Source of the DNA: Ferrimonas sp. YFM | GTDB taxonomy: Bacteria; Pseudomonadota; Gammaproteobacteria; Enterobacterales; Shewanellaceae | Reading direction: 5' to 3' | Length of the DNA stretch: 64,000 nucleotides | Assembly (NCBI RefSeq): GCF_030296015.1 | Contig: NZ_AP027368.1 | Coordinates: 4,450,839-4,514,838, forward strand | In this document: in pieces, positions 42,811-51,916 of the stretch | Numbering within the stretch: position 1 is the stretch's first letter | Layout: every line of letters starts with the position of its first letter | The notes under the pieces: model-generated | The model's input: only the letters and a program-made list of their open reading frames with translations | Told to the model about the DNA's origin: nothing | The model's database searches: none | Program-made: the position numbers and the translations under genes

Positions 42811-43446
42811 ATGAATAAAGAGACCTCATTAACCGACGTCGCCTACTCCGAGCTGGAGAGGATGATCACCTTTCAATCCCTGAAGCCAGGCGCCATGTAC
42901 TCGGAAAAACAACTGGCCGAGATGGTGGAAGCAGGACGCACCCCGGTGCGGGAAGCGCTGCAGAAACTGGCTTGGGAGCAGATGGTGATCATCCATCCAC
43001 GCCGGGGCATTCAGATCCCCGAGGTGACAGTAGAGAGTCAGTTGAAACTGCTGGAGATCCGACGGGGACTGGAATCCCTGTGTGCCGAACTGGCGGCCCA
43101 GCGCAGTACCCCGGAGCAGAAACGTCAGATGCTGGAGCTGGCGGACGCCATCGTCGAATGTGCCCATCGCCACGACGATCAGACCTTCTTCACTCTGCTT
43201 CGCCGGGTTCACGAGCTGCTGGTGGACGGTTCCCGCAATGAGTACATCCGTCAGGCGATGCTGCCCTTACAGGGCCTCTCCCGCCGCTTCTGGTTTATCC
43301 ACAAGGGACCGGACAGCGAGCACCCTGCCACCCTGCACGCAGAGGTGATGAAGGCGGTGGCTTCAGGGGACGCCAAGGCCGCAGCCAAGGCCGCCACCCA
43401 GGTGATCGACTACCTGCACAGCTTCGCCCTGGCCCGCCTCACCTGA
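42811..43446 (+). CDS. GntR-family (FCD) regulator, target unknown
   Basis: 211-aa GntR regulator. The winged helix is YSEKQLAEMVEAGRTPVREA followed by LQKLAWEQM (residues ~31-59). The helical FCD domain lies beyond residue 75, but its usual DxxxH metal pattern is weak (HDDQTFFTLLRRVHELLVDG). Its stop meets the convergent cupin gene stop exactly (43446/43447). The regulated genes are not obvious; it could act on the adjacent DUF985 gene or elsewhere. Confidence 0.88.
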   Translation: MNKETSLTDVAYSELERMITFQSLKPGAMYSEKQLAEMVEAGRTPVREALQKLAWEQMVIIHPRRGIQIPEVTVESQLKLLEIRRGLESLCAELAAQRSTPEQKRQMLELADAIVECAHRHDDQTFFTLLRRVHELLVDGSRNEYIRQAMLPLQGLSRRFWFIHKGPDSEHPATLHAEVMKAVASGDAKAAAKAATQVIDYLHSFALARLT

Positions 43447-43920
43447 TCAGCGGGTCAGCTTCTCGATGATGGTCCGGTGCTGAGGGTAGCGAGCCAGCAG
43501 ATCCTCGCGCTCAAACAGCTCAAAGTCGCCGAAGGTAAAGCCTGGAGAGACCATGCAGCCCACCAGGGAGTATCCCGGGTTGTTCATGGCCGATCCGAAG
43601 ATCGCCCCTTTGGGCACCAGCACCTGGGGACGCTCCCCCGCCGCCAAGTCCATTCCCAACTGCACCTCCTCGAGTCGCCCATCCGGATGAATCATGCTGA
43701 TGGTCATCGACTGACCGCCGTGGAAGTACCACATCTCATCGGCGGTCAGTCGGTGAAAATGGGACACCTCGCCGCACTTGAGCAAGAAATAGATGCTGGT
43801 CCACAAGGCACGCCGCTCATCAAAGGCGGCGTCAGAAGTGAAACTGGGAGCGTAGTAGCCGCCCTCCACGTGGGGCTGGAGGTTCAGGGAGTGAATCAAG
43901 TCATCGGCGGTGTGCGTCAT
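43447..43920 (-). CDS. DUF985 (cupin_5) protein
   Basis: 157-aa cupin of the YML079-like/DUF985 family. The start region LQPHVEGGYYAPSF, then LLKCGEVSHFHRLTADEMW with YFHGG following and MVSPGFTFGDFELF, are characteristic. The barrel holds a small-molecule site, but no activity is established for most members. The ATG at 43920 gives the canonical N-terminus. The 50-bp gap to the upstream membrane gene on the same strand suggests co-transcription. Confidence 0.88.
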   Translation of the reverse strand: MTHTADDLIHSLNLQPHVEGGYYAPSFTSDAAFDERRALWTSIYFLLKCGEVSHFHRLTADEMWYFHGGQSMTISMIHPDGRLEEVQLGMDLAAGERPQVLVPKGAIFGSAMNNPGYSLVGCMVSPGFTFGDFELFEREDLLARYPQHRTIIEKLTR

Positions 43921-43970
43921 GGGATCTCGTCGAGCAATCGGGAAAGGGAACAGCTTAGCGGCCAGGACAA

Positions 43971-44786
43971 TCAGATCAAGGCAAGAAGAGCGCTGCAAAG
44001 CAGCATCAGCAGATACCCCAGGCGCAGCCGCACCATGAGTTGGCCTTCGAATTGCTCAGTGACGTAATTGCCGTAAGCGAGCCAGGGCCCCAAGCCCTTG
44101 CGATGGCTGACATAGGCGGTCACCCAGAAGTAGATTGCCGTAACGGAGAGCACTGCCGCCAGCCCCAGGGTCAAGGAATCAAACTCCACCCGACTCAGCC
44201 AAGTCAGGGCAAACAGGCTGAATATCAGGGCAGAGGCCAGCCGAAACCACACCTGGGAACTCATGGCCGCCAACAGCAACCGGCTGTAAATACCGGGACG
44301 GGGCAACCTCAAGCTGTCAAATCGGATGCGGCTCCACAGGGGCAAAAGAAACCCCAGGGTGGCCAGCAGTATCAGGGTGGTGGCGTAGATGGCCAGGGAC
44401 CAGGGGGTTACCCACTCGTTCGGCAGCTTCAAAAAGGCGGCCGCCGCCACCACGATGAAGGGCAACAAGTAGGGGAACGCGGCCCTAAGGTGATTAAGCA
44501 TGGATCGCGCCCTGCCGTCCACATAGCTCAGATAGCCCAGCTCCTCCCGGTTCCACCACAGCCAGTAAAACAGCGACGGCAGCAGGGCAATCAACAGAAA
44601 CAGGGAGGCGCCCAGGGGGCGGGCCATCGCCTTGGTGGTGTCGAACATCAGGTATCCGGGGAGAGGGGCAAACAGCAGCATCAAAGGCACCACCAGGTTA
44701 ACCAGCCCCAACAGCAGGTAGTTGAACCAGGGGTGGGCAGCCCGGTAGAGGGCCACTTTTCGACGATGCATTTGACCATAGTTCAT
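43971..44786 (-). CDS. Polytopic membrane protein, probable ABC exporter permease
   Basis: 271-aa protein with about seven hydrophobic helices separated by short basic loops. The cytosolic N-terminus (MNYGQMHRRKVALYRAAHPW) is polar. No family name can be given from the sequence alone. It lies 244 bp downstream of a lone ABC ATPase gene on the same strand, so the pair is plausibly an ABC-2-type exporter. The gap between them contains no gene I can support. Confidence 0.55.
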   Translation of the reverse strand: MNYGQMHRRKVALYRAAHPWFNYLLLGLVNLVVPLMLLFAPLPGYLMFDTTKAMARPLGASLFLLIALLPSLFYWLWWNREELGYLSYVDGRARSMLNHLRAAFPYLLPFIVVAAAAFLKLPNEWVTPWSLAIYATTLILLATLGFLLPLWSRIRFDSLRLPRPGIYSRLLLAAMSSQVWFRLASALIFSLFALTWLSRVEFDSLTLGLAAVLSVTAIYFWVTAYVSHRKGLGPWLAYGNYVTEQFEGQLMVRLRLGYLLMLLCSALLALI

Positions 44787-45030
44787 AAGGGGATGTTGAC
44801 CTATGTTGATTATTTTTACGCCAACACTTGGCTGTTATGGGTTTAAAGCACTTGGTGATTGCATCAGAGGATGTTGAATTCGGGTAACGCGCGGCGCCCG
44901 ATGGGGCTGGCCTGACAACCACCACTCTGCGTTGTTCGGTCTTGACGTAGAACCACTATGCCTGTGATCAAACGCCTTGATTGGTGGCCGTCACTCTCAG
45001 CCAAATCCTAATCGTCATAGGCCAACACCC

Positions 45031-45591
45031 CTAAAGACACACCTCGGTATCCACCGCCAGCCGTCGCTGGTGGTCCACCAGGACCATCGGCCTGGCGTCG
45101 GCCAATATCGCTTGCTCCACCACAGGAAGGACTGCCGTATCCAGGCCGTTAAAGGGTTCATCCAACAACAGCCAGCGGGATTCCATGGTCAACGCCCGAA
45201 GCAGTGAGGCCTTCTTCTCGGTGCCGGTAGAGAGGCTGGCGTAGGCCTTATGCAGATGGGGCTCCAGCCCTAAAGTGGCGATCAGGCTGGCTTGCAGTTC
45301 GGAGTCCACCGGGTTGTGCCTGGATTCGAAAGCCAGCACTTCGGCCAGTGTCAACAACCCAGGGGGCGCCAGGCCATCGGAGGCCAGCACCACCTCTCTG
45401 CCTGCACCAGGGGCAAACACCACTCTGCCGCTGTCGGGTGTCACCGCACCGGCGATGATCTTCAGCAGCAGGGTCTTACCTCGGCCATTGGGACCGCTGA
45501 GCAGGGTACGGCGACTATCGAAGCGGGCACTGAAATTGTCCAGCACCGGACGACCACCAAATCCCTTGCTGAGAGCGTGACACTCGAGCAT
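45031..45591 (-). CDS. Short ABC transporter ATPase
   Basis: 186-aa ABC ATPase, shorter than usual (~220 aa and up) because the helical and C-terminal parts are trimmed. Walker A is GPNGRGKT (residues ~34-41), Walker B is WLLLDEPFNGLD, the H-loop is VLVDHQ, and the ABC signature is a degenerate LSTGTEKK in place of LSGGQ. This degeneracy is common in exporter-type ATPases related to CcmA. Its partner is likely the membrane protein encoded downstream. Confidence 0.85.
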   Translation of the reverse strand: MLECHALSKGFGGRPVLDNFSARFDSRRTLLSGPNGRGKTLLLKIIAGAVTPDSGRVVFAPGAGREVVLASDGLAPPGLLTLAEVLAFESRHNPVDSELQASLIATLGLEPHLHKAYASLSTGTEKKASLLRALTMESRWLLLDEPFNGLDTAVLPVVEQAILADARPMVLVDHQRRLAVDTEVCL

Positions 45592-45695
45592 GGCATCCTT
45601 GAATCAACTGATTGAGATGATTGCAGATTACCATTCAATAAAGGGAAATTTCTGCGAGAAGATGTAACCAGTTCTGACTGAGAATCCCCATAAAA

Positions 45696-45759
45696 AAAGC
45701 CCCGCCAGCCTGAGCTGTGCGGGGCTTGGTTTTCCCTTCCGAGGAAAGCGGTTTAGGCC
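45696..45759 (-). repeat. 64-bp direct repeat, left copy (duplicated fdhC 3' end and terminator)
   Basis: Identical to 47294-47357 over 64 bp, with a further five matching bases after one mismatch. It carries the GC hairpin AAGCCCCG...CGGGGCTT with flanking A/T runs and ends in the last seven bases of the fdhC gene (GGCCTAA on the minus strand). It is thus a displaced copy of the fdhC terminator. The two copies enclose 1,534 bp containing the lipoprotein gene. Confidence 0.92.
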
Positions 45760-45887
45760 TTTATCCCGATTGACGTAATTGTATCGGCTTTGCAGCTCAG
45801 CAACATTGTTAACGAAACAATAAAGCGCGATGTTTTTGCAACCCTATTTCCCATACCAGATTATACCAACCAAAAGACTTGATACTT

Positions 45888-47060
45888 TCAGTTATAGCCA
45901 GCTACAGGGAAGGGGGTTCCCAGCCTAAACTCTATGTAATTACCAGCCAAATTGGCACACTCACCCGGGTGGCTGTCTTTTATTAAGCATATCACTATTT
46001 TTTGTTTGTTACCCACTTCTTTAAACCGCCACCTGAAGAAGTCATCAACAATATCCCTCTCAGATTCCTGAGAAACATTGGATCGCAGAACCGTCCTATT
46101 TACAGGGCGCTTAAAAGCCCTTTTACCTATTAAAGGAGAAACACTGGGATCTACGGCGTCATATTCAACCTCGATAAAAACGCTTTTATTTTCATTTTGA
46201 GCCACTTTTTCTAACGCTGCCCTACTATATGTTACAACCGGCGTCTCAAACTCACGACCAAAATCCCAATTCCTCAATGGGTTTCTATATGCAACCCAAC
46301 GGTGTCCATGACCATTTGAGTATTCCACCATAACCTTTAGCTTCTCTTTTTCCTTCCAAGCCATATATTTTGAGGTCTTACCATTGAAATCAATACTGCC
46401 ATCAAACTCCGTCCAAGATAAACTCTTCCTGAGGGACAAATTTCCTTCATTTCTAAAATCATCCGTTTGGTATACTTTGCCATTAGAGTCAAGAAGATAT
46501 GTCTCCTCAGACTCTTTTGCTGTATACCAATAACCTACAGCTGAATTTCTAATTGAAGCATTTGGTTGCTCTTTCAAGAAATCTGTTAGATCTCCTGAAT
46601 ATATTTTAGCAGCATTTTCATATAGATTGATCTTGTAAGTGTCCTTATAAAACAGCTTAAACATTGGCCTGCTATTATCATAGTTCACACCCGCAATCCA
46701 ATATCCTGCATTCTTTATCTGACCTGAATTAACAGCAATTCGCCCTTTATCGCACAGCTTAAAAGAAACATTTTTGTATGTTGTTATTTTGTTCAGGCAA
46801 TAAACTCCTGGACTTACCTTTTTCAGAGCAAAGTTATTGCCAACCAAATCAATTTTAAAAGACTCTCTAGTATCAATATTCTTGATGGTTATCGAAGTAA
46901 CTGGCTCTCGATCATCGAATAGAGTCCCTTTATTGGACATAGACTTCAAAATGAAACCCATAAGAATGTAACCATCACCACCATCAATATCTTTATTAAT
47001 TGGTTTAGATGCACAGCCAGCAAGAAGAGATAAAAATAGTATAAGTGAGAAAAGTCTCAT
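45888..47060 (-). CDS. AT-rich lipoprotein of unknown function
   Basis: 390-aa protein with a lipobox (LAGC, cysteine at ~16) after a hydrophobic signal. An N-terminal domain (residues ~40-110) with TSITIKNIDTRESFKIDL and VSPGVYCLNKI looks like a carboxypeptidase-regulatory/SpaA-like beta sandwich. The rest is unrecognised. Codon use is strikingly A/T-rich compared with the neighbouring genes, and it sits between two copies of a 64-bp direct repeat, so horizontal acquisition is likely. AGGA precedes the ATG at 47060 by 6 bp. Confidence 0.75.
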   Translation of the reverse strand: MRLFSLILFLSLLAGCASKPINKDIDGGDGYILMGFILKSMSNKGTLFDDREPVTSITIKNIDTRESFKIDLVGNNFALKKVSPGVYCLNKITTYKNVSFKLCDKGRIAVNSGQIKNAGYWIAGVNYDNSRPMFKLFYKDTYKINLYENAAKIYSGDLTDFLKEQPNASIRNSAVGYWYTAKESEETYLLDSNGKVYQTDDFRNEGNLSLRKSLSWTEFDGSIDFNGKTSKYMAWKEKEKLKVMVEYSNGHGHRWVAYRNPLRNWDFGREFETPVVTYSRAALEKVAQNENKSVFIEVEYDAVDPSVSPLIGKRAFKRPVNRTVLRSNVSQESERDIVDDFFRWRFKEVGNKQKIVICLIKDSHPGECANLAGNYIEFRLGTPFPVAGYN

Positions 47061-47293
47061 AACGTTCCTATGTTCAATAGCAATTACCAATCCAGTTGGT
47101 CAATCAACTTACAATCTATTAATAGAATACACACTCTCATTTGGATAAATTTCTGACATAGCTCACACACTAGATCCCCCTTACTTAGAGTGCCGTAAAA
47201 AAGGCTTCTAAAAGCCACATTCTCGAAGTAGGTGTTATCAAGACACTCTGCATTGGATATGTGATTTACAAAAAGAATGAAAATCCAATAAAG

Positions 47294-47357
47294 AAAGCCC
47301 CGCCAGCCTGAGCTGTGCGGGGCTTGGTTTTCCCTTCCGAGGAAAGCGGTTTAGGCC
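47294..47357 (-). repeat. 64-bp direct repeat, right copy (fdhC stop and terminator)
   Basis: This copy is in place: it contains the last seven bases of the fdhC gene, stop TAA at 47351-47353, and the terminator hairpin. It is the working terminator of the downstream-most fdh operon on the minus strand. Positions 47358 onward belong to fdhC only and are absent from the left copy. Confidence 0.9.
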
Positions 47358-48349
47358 GATTCGGACTTGTACTTCAGCGTGCCGTTGGCCTTAATTTCGT
47401 CATACCACACATTGTGGTGCTGCTTGGCCCAGTTCTCATCACAGTAACCGGACTTCATGCACTCCATGCCGCCTTCAGACATCACGGTGGCCATGAAGAT
47501 GTGCACGATGGAGAAGGCACAGATGATGATGGCAGAAGCGCCGTGGGCGATGATCGCCAGCAGGCTCAGGGTACGGCTGGGCTCGAACACTGTCGGGAAC
47601 AGCAAGATGGCGCCAGAGGCAACAATTGCCGCACCGAACAGTACGAAGGTCCAGAACCACATCTTCTCACCGGCGTTGGCAAAGCCAGCGTCCGGGTGCT
47701 TGCCCTTGAAGGGGCCAAAGTTGATGTAGCCGCCCACCACCATGAACCAGTCCAGGTCGTACTTGGCCGGGATCTGGTTCTTGGCCCATTTGATGGTCAT
47801 CAGCAACCAACCAAACATGAACGGAATCGCCATGTAGTCGTGAATCGGCTTGGCCGCCGCCATGATGGCCGCGAAAGTGCCCTGACCCAGAGTTGGCTCG
47901 AAGAAGTGACGACCGGCCATCAGCAGCAAACCAGTGATGATCAGCAGCAAACAAGGGATGGCACCCAGCCAGTGAATGGCTACGTCCGCCTTGGACCAGC
48001 GGAACACCATCTTGCCTGAGTAACCGTCGTGCAACTTGGAGATGCCGTTAACCAGCACGAACAGCACAAACACGCCGATCATGCCGAACAAAGCCAGCAT
48101 CATGCCGGGAGCCAGATACTGCTCACGCACCGGAATGATGCGCTCGTCATAGGTGTTAATGGGCTTGGCGTGGAACGGGCTCTGGGAGGTGGTGTACCCC
48201 TCCTGACCCTGTTGCAGCGCCTGCCATACCACCTCAGTCTGGTTACCCGCCTGTTGGGCTACGGTACCGGGATCATCGGCCGCAAACCCCATCAGCGGCA
48301 GCATCAGAGCCACCAGCATCAGCAGAGGTCGTAACAGAGTTTTAGACAT
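47351..48349 (-). CDS. fdhC: Formate dehydrogenase cytochrome b556 (gamma) subunit, operon 1
   Basis: 332-aa FdnI-type membrane subunit. A signal-like N-terminus is followed by a periplasmic stretch and about five helices, with heme-b histidines in VAIHWLGAIPCLLLIITG, PIHDYMAIPFMFGW and IAHGASAIIICAFSIVHIF. The shared C-terminal CDENWAKQHHNVWYDE follows. It transfers electrons from FdhB to quinone. The ATG at 48349 (TGGAGAAACTT upstream) is preferred to one 12 bp earlier. It is the last gene of fdhX-fdhA-fdhB-fdhC; its stop lies inside the 64-bp repeat. Confidence 0.93.
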   Translation of the reverse strand: MSKTLLRPLLMLVALMLPLMGFAADDPGTVAQQAGNQTEVVWQALQQGQEGYTTSQSPFHAKPINTYDERIIPVREQYLAPGMMLALFGMIGVFVLFVLVNGISKLHDGYSGKMVFRWSKADVAIHWLGAIPCLLLIITGLLLMAGRHFFEPTLGQGTFAAIMAAAKPIHDYMAIPFMFGWLLMTIKWAKNQIPAKYDLDWFMVVGGYINFGPFKGKHPDAGFANAGEKMWFWTFVLFGAAIVASGAILLFPTVFEPSRTLSLLAIIAHGASAIIICAFSIVHIFMATVMSEGGMECMKSGYCDENWAKQHHNVWYDEIKANGTLKYKSESA

Positions 48350-48369
48350 AAGTTTCTCCATGGAGAAAA

Positions 48370-48401
48370 GGGGCGACTGGCGGCGTCCCGTCCAGCGCCC
48401 C
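48370..48401 (-). other. Stem-loop between fdhB and fdhC, operon 1
   Basis: GGGGCG-A-CTGG pairs with CCAG-CGCCCC across an 11-base loop, a strong 10-bp interrupted stem in the fdhB-fdhC gap. No T-run follows, so it more likely sets relative stability or translation of the two subunits than ends transcription. Confidence 0.6.
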
Positions 48402-48416
48402 TTGGGCCGATGCTAG

Positions 48417-49010
48417 TTAGGCACCAGTCTTGGTGTTAAACACGAAGGCCTGGTTGCCGCCGCGGCTCACCACACGCTCACGGAAGATGGAGGACACAGT
48501 GTCCGCATCACCCGCCAGCAGCGCTTTGGTGGAGCACAGCTCGGCGCACATGGGCAGCTTGCCCTCTGCCAGACGGTTGGCACCGTAGAGCTCGCGCTCC
48601 TTGGCACTGCCCGCTTCGGTGTTGGGGCCACCGGCGCAGAAGGTGCACTTGTCCATCTTGCCCTTGGAACCGAAGGTAGACTGCTTCGGGAACTGAGGGG
48701 CGCCGAATGGGCAGGCGTACAAGCAGTAGCCACAACCGATGCAGCGCTCCTTGTCGTGCAGCACGATGCCGTCGTCGGTCTTGGAGAACACATTCACAGG
48801 GCAAACGGCCATACAGGGCGCATCAGCACAGTGCATGCAGGCTACGGACAGGGACGCCTCCTTGCCAACCTGACCATCGTTGATGGTCACTACGCGGCGG
48901 CGGGAGATGCCCCATTCCAGGGCACTGTCGTTCTCGTTCTTACAAGCGGTGACGCAGCCGTTACATTCGATGCAGCGCTTGGTGTCACACATGAATTTCA
49001 TGGTTGCCAT
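48417..49010 (-). CDS. fdhB: Formate dehydrogenase iron-sulfur (beta) subunit, operon 1
   Basis: 197-aa ferredoxin-like subunit. Cysteine clusters CDTKRCIECNGCVTAC, CMHCADAPCMAVC, CIGCGYCLYAC and CTFCAGG...CAELC give four [4Fe-4S] centres, linking FdhA to FdhC. It lies 23 bp after the FdhA stop. It has no signal peptide and is co-exported with FdhA by Tat. Confidence 0.95.
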   Translation of the reverse strand: MATMKFMCDTKRCIECNGCVTACKNENDSALEWGISRRRVVTINDGQVGKEASLSVACMHCADAPCMAVCPVNVFSKTDDGIVLHDKERCIGCGYCLYACPFGAPQFPKQSTFGSKGKMDKCTFCAGGPNTEAGSAKERELYGANRLAEGKLPMCAELCSTKALLAGDADTVSSIFRERVVSRGGNQAFVFNTKTGA

Positions 49011-49033
49011 TGAGCTAATCTCCTCTAACGGCC

Positions 49034-51904
49034 TTAAGCTTTAACGATCTGACACAGGGACACTTTGGTTTCCTGCATCTGAGTCACCGGATCATAACCG
49101 TAGGTCATGGCGGTGTTGGCGGACTCACCCACCACATAGGGCTTGGTGCTCACGCCACCGCTCTCCGGATACTGCAGCTCTTCGCCTTCGAAGACACCGG
49201 CGAAGTGGTAAGGCATGAAGCACTCACCCTCGATCACTCGCTCGGTAACCATCGCCTGCATGGTCAGTACTGCACCTTCAGGGGACTTGAGCTTGATCTT
49301 GTCGCCATCGCGGATACCGCGGTCAGCAGCGTCGGCAGGGTTGATCTCAACGAACATCTCCTGCTGCAGCTCGGCCAGCCATGGGTTGGAACGGGTCTCT
49401 TCACCACCACCCTCGTACTCAACCAGACGACCTGTGGTCACCACCAGCGGGAACTTCTTATCCAGGTCCTCTTTGATCACCTTCTGCTGGATGGACTTGT
49501 ACAGGGTCGGCAGACGGTGAACCTGGCGATCGTCGTACGTGGGGTACTTGGCGATCAGGTCACGACGTGGGGTGTACAGAGGCTCGCGGTGTACCGGAAT
49601 CTCATCGGGGAAGGTCCACACACGTACACGGGCCTTAGCGTTACCGTAAGGGATACAGCCATGCTTCATGGCAACACGCTGGATACCACCGGAGATGTCG
49701 GTCTTCCAGTTCTTGCCTTCGGCGTGCTTCTTCTCCTCGGCGGTCAGCTCATCCCACCAACCCAGCTGCTTGAGCATGTCGGCGGTGAACTCTGGGTGAC
49801 CGTCACCCAGCTCGTTACCCTTGGAGCCTGGGTCTTCAGCCAGGATGTTGACACCGTTGTGCTCAACACCGAAGCGCGCACGGAAGTTACCGCCACCCTT
49901 CATGATGTGCTTGGAGGTGTCATACAGGATGTGGGTACCTGGGTGCTTAACTTCAGCAGTACCCCAGCAAGGCCAAGGCAGACCGTAGGTTTCGCCCTTG
50001 GCTGGGCCACCTGGTGCAGCCAGATCTTCCCAAGAGAAGGTGCCCCAGTTTTCCTGGTGGGTCTTCAGACGCTCAGGAGACTGACCGGTCATGCCGATGG
50101 TCCACATGCCGCGGTTCCACTCGCGGGTGATGTCTTCCACGTTAGGCTGGTTGTTCTGAACGGAGATGCGCTTGGTGTACTGCTCCGCGAAGCCCAGCTT
50201 CTTGGCCAGCAGGTACATGATCTCGTGGTCAGGCTTGGACTCGAACGCAGGCTCAACCACCTGGGTACGCCACTGGATGGAGCGGTTGGACGCAGTTACG
50301 GAACCATAGGTCTCGAACTGAGTCGCCGCAGGCAGCAGGTAGACACCGTCTTTACGCTGGTGCATCACACCGGCCATGGTTGGATAGGGATCCACAACCA
50401 CAACGGCGTCCATCTTGTTAAGGGCTTCACGAACTTCGCGACCACGGGTCTCGGTGTTCACGGACTGACCCCAGAAGAAGGCCATGCGAACGTTGTCTTT
50501 CTGACCCAGTTTCTTGGCATCTTCCAGAACGCCGTCATGCCAGCGCGAACATGGGATACCCGGGGTGTTCATGGGCACCTTGCCCAGGTACTCACCCTGG
50601 TCGAACTGGCCTTTCACCCAGTCGTAGTCCAGATCCCAAACGTTGGCCCAGTGCTTCCAGGAGCCGGTCTTCAGACCGTAGTAACCAGGCAGGGTGTCGA
50701 ACAGCAGGCCGATATCGGTGGCGCCCTGTACGTTGTCGTGACCACGGAAGATGTTGGCACCGCCGCCGGAGGTACCCATGTTACCCAGGGCCAGCTGCAG
50801 GATGCAGTAAGCACGGGTGTTGGCGTTACCTACGGTGTGCTGGGTACCACCCATACACCATACGATGGTGCCGGGACGGTGCTCAGCCAGAGTCTTGGCT
50901 ACGCGCTTCATCTGCTCACCGGTTACGCCGGTGATGTTCTCTACTTCGGCGGGGTGGTAGTTCTTCACCTCGTCACGAATCATCTCCATGCCGTATACGC
51001 GGCGACGGATGAAATCAGGATCTTCCCAGCCGTTCTCGAAGATGTGCCACAGCAGGCCGTAGATGAAGGGGATGTCGGTACCAGGACGGATGTGCACGTA
51101 CTCGTCGGCGTGGGCCGCAGTACGGGTGAATCTTGGGTCGACAACGATCATCTTGGCGCCGCGCTCTTTACCGGTCAGGATGTGCTGCATCGCGACAGGG
51201 TGCGCTTCGGCAGGGTTGGAACCGATGAAGATCATGCTCTTACAGTTGTGCATATCGTTGTAAGAGTTGGTCATCGCACCGTAACCCCAGGTGTTGGCTA
51301 CGCCGGCTACCGTGGTGGAGTGACAGATACGGGCAGAGTGGTCGATGTTGTTGGTGCCCCACATGGCCGCAAACTTACGGTACATGTAACATTGTTCGTT
51401 GGAGAACTTGGCGGAGCCCATGAAGAACAGGGCGTCTGGGCCAGACTCTTCACGAATCTTCAGCATCAGGTCACCGATCTCGTTGATCGCCTGATCCCAG
51501 GACAGTTTCTTCCACTTGCCGCCTTCCAGCTTCATGGGGTACTTAACCCGCTTTTCGCTGTGGCCGTGGTGACGGATGGAGGCACCCTTGGCGCAGTGGC
51601 CGCCACGGTTGATGGGGTGGTCGAAGGCAGGCTCCTGACCGGTCCATACACCGTTCTGTACTTCGGCGTAGATACCACAACCCACGGAGCAGTGGGAACA
51701 GATGGTACGCTTCACTTCGATCGGCGCGCTGGGATCAACGCTTTGAGACGCTTCAGCCTTACGGATCATGCCGGCACCCAGCATGGATGCTGCGGCAATG
51801 CCTCCGGTGGTCACACCGGCATTCTTCAGGAATTGACGACGGTTAAGGCCCAGTCCGACCTTCTTCTCGGCCGCCACAACCTTGGATTGACGTTCCAGTT
51901 TCAT
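49034..51904 (-). CDS. fdhA: Formate dehydrogenase catalytic (alpha) subunit, Cys-type, operon 1
   Basis: 956-aa periplasmic molybdo/tungsto-bis-PGD enzyme oxidising formate. The Tat motif NRRQFLK occupies residues 21-27, with a signal to ~52. [4Fe-4S] ligands are C69, C72, C76 and C104. The metal ligand is Cys, not selenocysteine: C194 in HSARICHSTTVAG. The body is typical FdhA/FdnG length without internal UGA. The start ATG at 51904 has GAGG upstream; an in-frame ATG 12 bp earlier is less well supported. A near twin is encoded at 57417-60278. Confidence 0.95.
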   Translation of the reverse strand: MKLERQSKVVAAEKKVGLGLNRRQFLKNAGVTTGGIAAASMLGAGMIRKAEASQSVDPSAPIEVKRTICSHCSVGCGIYAEVQNGVWTGQEPAFDHPINRGGHCAKGASIRHHGHSEKRVKYPMKLEGGKWKKLSWDQAINEIGDLMLKIREESGPDALFFMGSAKFSNEQCYMYRKFAAMWGTNNIDHSARICHSTTVAGVANTWGYGAMTNSYNDMHNCKSMIFIGSNPAEAHPVAMQHILTGKERGAKMIVVDPRFTRTAAHADEYVHIRPGTDIPFIYGLLWHIFENGWEDPDFIRRRVYGMEMIRDEVKNYHPAEVENITGVTGEQMKRVAKTLAEHRPGTIVWCMGGTQHTVGNANTRAYCILQLALGNMGTSGGGANIFRGHDNVQGATDIGLLFDTLPGYYGLKTGSWKHWANVWDLDYDWVKGQFDQGEYLGKVPMNTPGIPCSRWHDGVLEDAKKLGQKDNVRMAFFWGQSVNTETRGREVREALNKMDAVVVVDPYPTMAGVMHQRKDGVYLLPAATQFETYGSVTASNRSIQWRTQVVEPAFESKPDHEIMYLLAKKLGFAEQYTKRISVQNNQPNVEDITREWNRGMWTIGMTGQSPERLKTHQENWGTFSWEDLAAPGGPAKGETYGLPWPCWGTAEVKHPGTHILYDTSKHIMKGGGNFRARFGVEHNGVNILAEDPGSKGNELGDGHPEFTADMLKQLGWWDELTAEEKKHAEGKNWKTDISGGIQRVAMKHGCIPYGNAKARVRVWTFPDEIPVHREPLYTPRRDLIAKYPTYDDRQVHRLPTLYKSIQQKVIKEDLDKKFPLVVTTGRLVEYEGGGEETRSNPWLAELQQEMFVEINPADAADRGIRDGDKIKLKSPEGAVLTMQAMVTERVIEGECFMPYHFAGVFEGEELQYPESGGVSTKPYVVGESANTAMTYGYDPVTQMQETKVSLCQIVKA

Positions 51905-51916
51905 CGAAAACCTCAC

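Noticed and set aside
44787-45030. A gene between the ABC ATPase and the membrane protein
   Set aside because: No frame in this 244-bp gap has a start signal or plausible composition.
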